A DNA stretch of 16,810 nucleotides from Bacteroidota bacterium. GTDB lineage: Bacteria > Bacteroidota > Bacteroidia > Bacteroidales > B39-G9. Shown piece by piece: positions 6,423 to 12,492 of this stretch. Numbering within the stretch: position 1 is the stretch's first letter; each line of letters begins with the position of its first letter. The stretch lies in NCBI GenBank assembly GCA_030592465.1, contig JAUVJB010000037.1, positions 1 to 16,810 on the forward strand, given 5' to 3'. Both the position numbers and the translations under genes were made by a program. The notes under the pieces are model-generated. The model was not told the DNA's origin. It searched no databases and worked only from the letters and a program-made list of their open reading frames with translations.

Positions 6423-7868
6423 CTAATTCGCCGTTTCTAAATAGAATTTCAAAAGTAAATTTCTACCCATAATTTTTCTACCTTCATCACCTGAACGGGC
6501 ATCGGAAAGAGGAGAAAATTCATCATAAATTAATGGCATAGCTTGTTCAACAATAGTACGTTCCCAATTTTTACCGATTAAGAAATTCTCAGTTTTTTCA
6601 GCTCTTTTTGTTATTGCTGACATACCTCCGTAAAACAGTTTAATATCTTTAACAATTGAATTTTTATCTAAATTTAGACTAAAACCTGCACTAACAGTTG
6701 AGATATCTAATGTTTTGCGTTTAGATATTTTATACGATTTTATTATTGTGTCATCAGTAACTTTTGGGATTTCAATTGAAGTAATAAGTTCATTTTTAGT
6801 AATCTTAGTTGTATGATAAGCAGTAATAAAATCGCGTAATTTTATTTTTCGTTCTTTTTCAATGTTTTTTAAAATTATACTCGCATCATAAGCCATTAAG
6901 ATAGGAAGTGTGTCTCCAATTGGTGATGCAGAACCAATATTTCCGCCAAGTGTACCTTTATTTCTAATTTGTTTTGAGCCAAAAACCGATAATATTGAAG
7001 AAAGTTCAGGAAAATCGTATTTACAAACTTTTTTTACATCTTCTAAACTAAAACCTGCACCAATTGTAATGGAATTATCATTGACTTTTATATGTTTTAA
7101 TTCATTAATTTCTGAAATATCAATAATTTCGGGTAATAACTCATTTTTTTTAGTAACACGTAAAGCAACATCAGTGCCGCCATTCAAAATAATTGCATCA
7201 TTATATTGATCTTTTAATTCTAATGCTTTATTTATATCGAACGGAATAAAATATTTTTGTTTTTTATTCTGTAAAGCAATTGTATGCTGTTTGTCAATTG
7301 CAGAAAGAAGTGAAATAACTTCATTCTCTTTTTCTGTAAATTTATCAATGCCATTGTTTACACATGCTTGAGTAGCAGCATCGATAATTGGACGATATCC
7401 GGTACAACGACAAAGATTTCCTGTTAAAGCATCGTCAATTTCTTTCTTGCTTGGGTTATTAATATTTTTATATAATGCGAAAAGCGACATAGTAAAACCG
7501 GGAGTGCAGTAACCACATTGACTTGCGTTATTTTCAACCATTGCTGTTTGAACAGGATGAAGATTGTTTGAGTTGCCGAGATTTTCAACAGTAATTAATT
7601 GTTTACCATGCAGTTGTGGTAAAAAAATTATGCAAGAGTTAAAAGCTTTATAAGTAAGTCGATTATAATCGTTCAATTGTGCAATAACAACTGTGCAAGC
7701 ACCACAATCGCCTTCTGCACAACCTTCTTTTACTCCTTTGTGATTTGGCAAACTTCGTAAGTATTCTAATACTGTGGTTGTAGGTGTATATTTATTGTTG
7801 CTTTGAAAATCAATATTTACAATTCTATCATCAAAAACAAAAGAAATTATTGAATTATTATCTGTCAT
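6423..7868 (-). CDS. xdhA: Xanthine dehydrogenase, [2Fe-2S]/FAD subunit
   Basis: The 481-residue small subunit carries electrons from the molybdenum centre to FAD and on to NAD+ or another acceptor. Residues 1-90 form a plant-type ferredoxin domain with C50, C55, C58 and C79. Residues 95-170 form the second [2Fe-2S] domain with C118, C121, C153 and C155 (QCGYCTPG, LCRCTGYRP). The FAD-binding region covers about 205-375, with ILNGGTDVA (227-235) and GTLGGNIGSASPIGD (305-319). A CO-dehydrogenase-flavoprotein-type C-terminal domain follows (about 378-480). Both clusters and the flavin site look intact. The order xdhC, xdhA, xdhB with short gaps (13 and 62 bp) indicates one operon. The electron acceptor cannot be read with confidence. 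Confidence 0.93.
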   Translation of the reverse strand: MTDNNSIISFVFDDRIVNIDFQSNNKYTPTTTVLEYLRSLPNHKGVKEGCAEGDCGACTVVIAQLNDYNRLTYKAFNSCIIFLPQLHGKQLITVENLGNSNNLHPVQTAMVENNASQCGYCTPGFTMSLFALYKNINNPSKKEIDDALTGNLCRCTGYRPIIDAATQACVNNGIDKFTEKENEVISLLSAIDKQHTIALQNKKQKYFIPFDINKALELKDQYNDAIILNGGTDVALRVTKKNELLPEIIDISEINELKHIKVNDNSITIGAGFSLEDVKKVCKYDFPELSSILSVFGSKQIRNKGTLGGNIGSASPIGDTLPILMAYDASIILKNIEKERKIKLRDFITAYHTTKITKNELITSIEIPKVTDDTIIKSYKISKRKTLDISTVSAGFSLNLDKNSIVKDIKLFYGGMSAITKRAEKTENFLIGKNWERTIVEQAMPLIYDEFSPLSDARSGDEGRKIMGRNLLLKFYLETAN

Positions 7869-7881
7869 TTTATTAAAATTT

Positions 7882-8646
7882 TTAATTTAATTTTGACCTA
7901 ACGTCAATTAATTTAGCTAAAATTGAAACAGCAATTTCTTCGGGGGTATTACATTTAATATCAATTCCCATAGGCCAATTAATTGTTGACATTTGTTCTT
8001 CGGTTAATATTTTTTCGGAAAGAAATATTTTTTTTGAAGTTGCAATTTTAGCTTTACTGCCAATCATTCCAAGAAAAGCGTATGGTTGTTGGGCACAATA
8101 TGCAATAATTTCACGGTCGAAACTATGTTCTCGCATTATGCTTGCAATGTAAGTGTTATTGTCAAATTTGAGCTCTTCAAAAGCAAGTTTGTGTTTTTTT
8201 AGAATAATTTGAAAGTTTTTTGTGTCAAAATTATCAAAAATATCTTGTCTGTCATCAACAAGAGTTACAGAAAAATTAACTTGTTTGGCAAATTTTGCCA
8301 GAGTTTTCCCAATATGTCCTGCTCCAAAAATTATTAATTTTGAAATACCTGTAATTGGTTCAATAAAAATTTCGTTTGTGCCTCCACAACCCATTCCTTG
8401 TTTTTGAGTAAGAACATATTTAAAAACTTGTGGTTTTTTATTTTTTATTGTTTCAATAGCGTTATTAATTACTTTTTTTTCTAAACTGCCGCCACCAACA
8501 GTGCCAAAAATAGAGCCATCGTCATATACAATCATTTTTGTTCCGGTTTTTCTTGGCGTTGAACCGGTCGTATTTATAATTGTGCATAATGCAGCTGATT
8601 TATTCGATTTTTCTATTTCTGATATTTTATTATAAATACTTTCCAT
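7882..8646 (-). CDS. xdhC: XdhC-family molybdenum cofactor insertion factor
   Basis: XdhC binds molybdenum cofactor, promotes its sulfuration and delivers it to XdhB; it is not part of the final enzyme. The 254-residue protein has the expected two-part build. The N-terminal XdhC/CoxI domain has GSTPRKTGTKM (28-38), GTVGGGSLE (48-56) and MGCGG (85-89). The C-terminal Rossmann domain has GAGHIGK (108-114), and the conserved GSKAK and GIDIKCNTPEEIA segments lie near the C-terminus. The Cys in MGCGG is the cofactor-contacting region in studied homologues. It is the first gene of the xdh run, starting 121 bp from the divergent transporter gene. A 7-of-8 match to the -7 box (TATCTTTA) can be seen upstream on its strand, but it is weak evidence for a promoter. 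Confidence 0.92.
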   Translation of the reverse strand: MESIYNKISEIEKSNKSAALCTIINTTGSTPRKTGTKMIVYDDGSIFGTVGGGSLEKKVINNAIETIKNKKPQVFKYVLTQKQGMGCGGTNEIFIEPITGISKLIIFGAGHIGKTLAKFAKQVNFSVTLVDDRQDIFDNFDTKNFQIILKKHKLAFEELKFDNNTYIASIMREHSFDREIIAYCAQQPYAFLGMIGSKAKIATSKKIFLSEKILTEEQMSTINWPMGIDIKCNTPEEIAVSILAKLIDVRSKLN

Positions 8647-8742
8647 TTTTAAACATAAGTTTGTGAGAATAAATAAAGTTTTAAAGATATAAAATAAATT
8701 ATTTTTTTTAAAAGATTTATCAATTTAGATTTTAAAATAATC

Positions 8743-8750
8743 TATTTTTG
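8743..8750 (+). promoter_or_regulatory. Candidate -7 promoter element of the EamA-type transporter gene
   Basis: TATTTTTG is a perfect TAnnTTTG match 17 bp before the ATG at 8768. No convincing -33 TTG element is seen. The 121-bp gap between the divergent xdhC and transporter genes must hold promoters for both. Confidence 0.4.
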
Positions 8751-8767
8751 TATAAATTTCTATAAAA

Positions 8768-9631
8768 ATGATTTATTTATTATTAAGTATTGCTTCATCG
8801 GCAATAATAGTTGTTCTGTTTAAATATTTTGAAAAATACAAAGTCGATTTATACTATCCTATAATAATTAATTACTTTGTAGCTTCGGGCTTAGGTTTGT
8901 TTTTAAATGATTACAAGACAGGGTTTTACGATGTCTTTCATAGCAATTGGATAGTGTTTGCCATAATAATAGGAACATTATTGATAGCTATGTTTTTTGT
9001 TATTGGCTTATCAATTCAAAAGGCAGGAATTACTGTAACAACAGTATCGAGTAGGATGTCTTTAATAATTCCAATAACTTTTTCAATAATTTATTATAAT
9101 GAGAGTGTTGGTGCTGTTAAAGTAGTTGGCATTGTTTTGGCAATATTGGCAGTTTTATTTTCAGTAATGAGAAAGGGGCAAATAAAAATTAATCAAAAAT
9201 ATTTTTATTTACCTTTTTTGGCTTTTCTCGGTGGCGGTATTATTGATTCATTGGTAAAATACTCTCAACAAGAATTTTTAAGTTTTGACAATACTGCATT
9301 ATTTTCGGGTATATTATTCACTTTTTCTGCTGTTATTGGCGTGTTTATTAGTCTTTTTAAAAGAACACCTATTAAAAGCTTTATTAAACCTAAGATTTTG
9401 ATAAGCGGCATATTGCTTGGTATAGCAAATTTTTGTTCAATGTTGTTTTTTATAAAAGCTTTAGCAAATTGTAAATTTGAAAGCTCAATAATTTTTGGTT
9501 TTAATCATATTGGAATTATTTTATTATCGGCAGTTATTGCCTTAATAGTGTTTAAAGAAAAGTTATCTGTAGTTAATAAAATAGGTATTGTTTTATCCTT
9601 TTTGGCAATAATTATTCTTTCAAATGCATGA
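8768..9631 (+). CDS. EamA/DMT-family membrane transporter
   Basis: This 287-residue, highly hydrophobic protein has about ten predicted membrane helices arranged as two EamA-like repeats (about 1-135 and 145-286). The first half ends in the typical sequence of SSRMSLIIPITFSIIYYNE followed by a closing helix. The second half shows the parallel ESSIIFGFNHIGIILLSAVIALIVFKE pattern (240-265), where a small-residue helix leads into a charged FKE loop. Such proteins export or import small metabolites in the drug/metabolite transporter superfamily; the substrate cannot be inferred. It is divergent from xdhC, so a purine-related role is conceivable but unsupported. Its TGA stop is the first three bases of palindromic repeat copy B. 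Confidence 0.85.
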   Translation: MIYLLLSIASSAIIVVLFKYFEKYKVDLYYPIIINYFVASGLGLFLNDYKTGFYDVFHSNWIVFAIIIGTLLIAMFFVIGLSIQKAGITVTTVSSRMSLIIPITFSIIYYNESVGAVKVVGIVLAILAVLFSVMRKGQIKINQKYFYLPFLAFLGGGIIDSLVKYSQQEFLSFDNTALFSGILFTFSAVIGVFISLFKRTPIKSFIKPKILISGILLGIANFCSMLFFIKALANCKFESSIIFGFNHIGIILLSAVIALIVFKEKLSVVNKIGIVLSFLAIIILSNA

Positions 9632-9755
9632 GTCAGCTCCAAAAAGCCGATAAGCGGTTACTTCGTCAGCTAACGTAAGACTAAAAGCTATAAATCTGTA
9701 TGTTAGTCTATTACAAAACCGCTAATCGGCTAAAAGTTGTTTCGGATTAGTCTCA
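9629..9755. repeat. Palindromic intergenic repeat, copy B (127 bp, reverse orientation)
   Basis: The reverse complement of this copy shares with copy A the start TGAGACTA.TCCGA, the internal ATTTATAGCTT.TA.TCTT segment and the end AACCGCTTATCGGCTTTT.GGAG..GACTCA. It is more symmetrical than copy A. AGCCGATAAGCGGTT (9645-9659) pairs with 9717-9731 at 14 of 15 positions, and a nested 6-bp stem joins 9678-9683 with 9704-9709. The central CGTCAGCTAACG is a degenerate form of the CGCCAGCTGGCG core. It begins at the stop codon of the transporter and ends 20 bp before the next ATG. Confidence 0.75.
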
Positions 9756-9775
9756 TGCGTAAAAAGTAAAAAAAT

Positions 9776-10336
9776 ATGTGTGACGATGTATATCAAACAA
9801 TAGCAGAACCGGCTGAAGGCTTTTATAAAGATAAAGGAAGTAAATTTTATGCTTTTGCCTATCCGGTTTATTCAGAAGATGAAATAAAAGAAATCCAAAA
9901 ACAACTAAGGAAAAAATATCATGATGCTCGTCATCATTGCTATGCTTTTAGACTATGTGCAGACAAAAAAACATATCGCTCAAGCGACGATGGTGAGCCT
10001 TCTAACTCATCGGGACCGCCAATTCTTGGGCAGATTCAATCAAAAGAACTATCGAATATTTTAATAGTTGTTGTTCGTTATTTCGGAGGTACAAAATTAG
10101 GCATCCCCGGGTTGATAAAAGCCTATCGTACTGCTGCATTAGATGCAATAAATAATGGCAAAATTGTTTCTAAAACAGAAAACATTACTTTTAAAATTGA
10201 TTTTGATTATGCAACTATGAATTCTGTAATGAGAATTATTAAAGAGCAGAATCTATACCTTATAAATCAAAAATCTGAATTGACTTGTGAAATTACTTTA
10301 AGTGTTCGCAAAAAAAATGTAAACACAATAATCTAA
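9776..10336 (+). CDS. yigZ: YigZ/IMPACT-family protein (UPF0029)
   Basis: This 186-residue protein belongs to the widespread YigZ/IMPACT family. The eukaryotic member IMPACT regulates the translation-control kinase GCN2; the bacterial role is unsettled. The N-terminal UPF0029 domain (about 5-125) contains HHCYAFRL (53-60), RSSDDGEPSNSSGPPIL (68-84) and VVRYFGGTKLGIPGL (99-113), the family's hallmark segments. The C-terminal DUF1949-like domain (about 135-186) is slightly short: many homologues run to about 200 residues, so a few C-terminal residues may be missing. No enzyme activity can be assigned. It sits alone between repeat copy B and a 367-bp gene-free stretch. Confidence 0.88.
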   Translation: MCDDVYQTIAEPAEGFYKDKGSKFYAFAYPVYSEDEIKEIQKQLRKKYHDARHHCYAFRLCADKKTYRSSDDGEPSNSSGPPILGQIQSKELSNILIVVVRYFGGTKLGIPGLIKAYRTAALDAINNGKIVSKTENITFKIDFDYATMNSVMRIIKEQNLYLINQKSELTCEITLSVRKKNVNTII

Positions 10337-10703
10337 AAGTTTAAAAAAATTAATAATTTGAAAGTTGTTGATTAATAAAAAATTTTATTAATTTATATTA
10401 TACTGTAAACGGTTTAAATTTCTACTCCGCCAGCTGGCGGATAATTGTTAAATTGTTATCTGTCAATAAGCATATCAGTTTCAATTAATAAAAACAACAA
10501 TATAACAATATAACAATTTAACCATTTTAATCCGACAGATTGTGGAAATAAATTTCAATCATCTTCAAATGTTAAAATAGTATCCATTTTAAGTATAATT
10601 GTCAATAACTTGTTATTAAAAAATACATTTAATTACTTAATTGTTTATTTAACTTATTTATATTTACGATATAAAAAATTATAAACCTTTAATTCATAAA
10701 TGA
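10337..10703. other. 367-bp gene-free stretch upstream of pyrB
   Basis: It contains no open frame of interest. It holds the large inverted repeat at 10427-10542 and then about 160 bp of AT-rich DNA that must include the pyrB promoter. TATATTTA at 10659-10666 is a 7-of-8 match to the -7 box, but its TTG partner at 10641-10643 is too close to be convincing. No pyrimidine attenuator or riboswitch was recognised. Confidence 0.5.
10427..10542. repeat. Large imperfect inverted repeat with perfect 13-bp arms
   Basis: GTTAAATTGTTAT (10447-10459) is perfectly complementary to ATAACAATTTAAC (10510-10522), with 50 bp between. The pairing extends outward imperfectly: CTGGCGGATAATT on the left faces the complement of AATCCGACAG on the right. 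The left edge is a perfect 14-bp palindrome, CCGCCAGCTGGCGG (10427-10440), the same core found in repeat copies A and C. It may be a distant member of that repeat family, or a separate one. Confidence 0.6.
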
Positions 10704-11612
10704 ATGAAAAACAAGAGTTTAATATCAATAAACGATTATACTCCCGATGAATTATTGAAAATAATAAATCTTGCTGAAGAATTTGAAAAAAATCCGATAC
10801 AAGATATTCTAAAAGGTAAGGTAATTGCGACATTATTTTTTGAGCCTTCAACACGAACACGATTAAGTTTTGAAAGTGCTGTAAATCGTCTTGGCGGACG
10901 AATAATCGGTTTTACCGATGCAAGCTCATCAAGTGTTAAAAAAGGAGAATCGTTAAGAGATACAATAAAAACAGTAAGTAATTATTGTGATTTAATTGTA
11001 ATGCGTCATCCTCTTGATGGCAGTGCAAGGTTTGCAAGCGAAGTGGCAAATGTGCCGGTTATTAATGCAGGTGACGGTGCTAATCAACATCCTACACAGT
11101 GTTTATTAGATTTATATTCAATTAAAAAAACTCAAGGGACACTCGAAAATTTGAATATTTCTTTGGTTGGTGATTTAAAATATGGACGAACGGTTCATTC
11201 ATTGTTAATGGCTATGTCGAATTTCAACCCTACTTTTAATTTTATCTCACCCAACGAATTAAAAATTCCTGATGAATACAAATTATTTTTAGACAACAAA
11301 GGAATTAAATATTATGAGCATACTGATTTTTCGGATATTATTTCAAGAGCTGATATTATTTATATGACCCGCATTCAAAAAGAACGATTTTCTGACCCAA
11401 TTGAATATGAGAAAGTAAAAAATTCTTATGTTTTACACAATGACATGCTAAAAAACACTAAAAACAATTTAAAGATATTACACCCTTTACCTCGAGTTAA
11501 CGAAATTAGTGAAGATGTTGATAAAAATGAAAAAGCTTATTATTTTACTCAAGCATTAAACGGTGTTTATACACGACAAGCTATTATTTCATCAATTTTA
11601 GGTTTAAAATAG
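10704..11612 (+). CDS. pyrB: Aspartate carbamoyltransferase, catalytic subunit
   Basis: PyrB joins carbamoyl phosphate and aspartate to give carbamoyl aspartate, the committed step of pyrimidine synthesis. The 302-residue length is typical. Carbamoyl-phosphate contacts are FFEPSTRTR (45-53) and MRHP (100-103). SSVKKGES (76-83) carries the Ser and Lys that reach into the neighbouring subunit's active site. NAGDGANQHPTQCLLDL (121-137) and HPLPR (260-264) complete the site. The ATG at 10704 is preferred; an ATG at 10700 is in another frame. pyrI follows after 27 bp in the same direction, so the pair encode an allosteric holoenzyme of the E. coli type. pyrD is in the window but in a separate locus. 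Confidence 0.96.
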   Translation: MKNKSLISINDYTPDELLKIINLAEEFEKNPIQDILKGKVIATLFFEPSTRTRLSFESAVNRLGGRIIGFTDASSSSVKKGESLRDTIKTVSNYCDLIVMRHPLDGSARFASEVANVPVINAGDGANQHPTQCLLDLYSIKKTQGTLENLNISLVGDLKYGRTVHSLLMAMSNFNPTFNFISPNELKIPDEYKLFLDNKGIKYYEHTDFSDIISRADIIYMTRIQKERFSDPIEYEKVKNSYVLHNDMLKNTKNNLKILHPLPRVNEISEDVDKNEKAYYFTQALNGVYTRQAIISSILGLK

Positions 11613-11639
11613 AAATTTTACAATTTAAGTTTTTTTAAA

Positions 11640-12098
11640 ATGACCGATAAAACAATATTAAGTGTTACTGCAATTAAAGAGGGAACTGTTATTGACCATA
11701 TTCCCGCAAAAAGTTTATTTAAAGTTATTAGCATTCTTGAGCTTGATAAGCTTAATGCACAAATGACATTCGGTACTAATTTCATCAGTAAAAAATTAGG
11801 GCGTAAGGCACTTATTAAGATTTCTAATAAATTTTTTAAAGATGAAGAAATTGATAAAATTGCTTTAGTAGCACCCGAAGCCAAATTAAATATAATAAAA
11901 GACTATCAAGTGGTTGAAAAGAGAGAAGTGGAGGTGCCTGATACAATTACAGGCATTGTGAAATGTATGAATCCTAATTGTGTTACAAATAACGAAAATG
12001 TAATTACAAGGTTTAACGTTATTTCGAAAAAGGAAGTAGCTCTAAAATGTTGTTATTGCGAAAAAATTACCGACCAAGAACATTTGAAAATTATTTAA
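11640..12098 (+). CDS. pyrI: Aspartate carbamoyltransferase, regulatory subunit
   Basis: PyrI binds nucleotide effectors (CTP/ATP in E. coli) and clamps PyrB trimers together through a zinc site. The 152-residue length matches the family. The N-terminal allosteric domain (about 6-95) includes GTVIDHIPA (15-23). The C-terminal zinc domain has C109-x4-C114 and C137-x2-C140, matching the four E. coli ligands; C138 is an extra Cys that replaces the usual Lys between the last pair. It is co-directional with pyrB and lies 27 bp after it, so co-transcription is likely. Repeat copy C begins 4 bp after its stop codon and could end or stabilise the pyrBI transcript. Confidence 0.95.
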   Translation: MTDKTILSVTAIKEGTVIDHIPAKSLFKVISILELDKLNAQMTFGTNFISKKLGRKALIKISNKFFKDEEIDKIALVAPEAKLNIIKDYQVVEKREVEVPDTITGIVKCMNPNCVTNNENVITRFNVISKKEVALKCCYCEKITDQEHLKII

Positions 12099-12102
12099 AT
12101 AA

Positions 12103-12171
12103 TGAGACTACTCCAAAAACTATCCGCCAGTTGGCGGGTTAACCGCTTATTGGCTTTTCGGAGCGGACTCA
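12103..12171. repeat. Palindromic intergenic repeat, copy C (69 bp, internally deleted)
   Basis: This copy equals copy A with exactly 49 bp removed. The two CGCCAG-YTGGC direct repeats of copy A start 49 bp apart (2302 and 2351), and only one is left here. After that collapse the two copies agree at 65 of 69 positions. The remaining single core, CCGCCAGTTGGCGG, can form a short hairpin. It starts 4 bp after the pyrI stop. Both flanks read ATAA, which could be a 4-bp target duplication, but the DNA is too AT-rich to rely on this. Confidence 0.8.
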
Positions 12172-12492
12172 ATAATTAATTAGTGTCAGAAATAAAACTC
12201 TAAAATTGATGATTGTTTGGGATTATTGCAATACAGCTTATTTTACAGTCCGCCGGTTGACGGATTGTTTTTATTTTACAACTAAGCGAAGCGATCTCAC
12301 GCCTGCCCTGAAGGTTGATCGTAAGCAAAATCCTTTAGGGAATATATTTAAAAATTAATAATAATGTGAGAAATATCAATAATAGAACAAGTTACAGAGT
12401 TTTCGTGCAAATACTAATTATTTTTATTTATTAAAAATTTTACAATACAATTTTTATTTATATCTTTATTGAAAAATTAAAATATATAAATT
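12172..12492. other. 321-bp gene-free stretch before the secreted repeat protein
   Basis: No coding frame is supported. TCCG...CGGA at 12249-12264 (CCGCCGGTTGACGG) is a degenerate form of the palindromic core seen in the repeats. A stem-loop follows: CCCTGAAGG (12306-12314) pairs with CCTTTAGGG (12332-12340), with one G-T pair and a 17-nt loop. No T-tract follows it, so a terminator is not supported. A candidate promoter lies at its end. Confidence 0.45.
12461..12468 (+). promoter_or_regulatory. Candidate -7 promoter element of the secreted repeat-protein gene
   Basis: TATCTTTA matches 7 of 8 positions of TAnnTTTG and ends 24 bp before the ATG at 12493. A T-rich segment lies at the -33 distance but without a clear TTG. 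Confidence 0.3.

Noticed and set aside
10337..10703. tRNA, small RNA gene or pyrimidine riboswitch upstream of pyrB
   Set aside because: No cloverleaf arms, CCA end or known aptamer pattern could be traced. Only inverted repeats and AT-rich DNA are visible.
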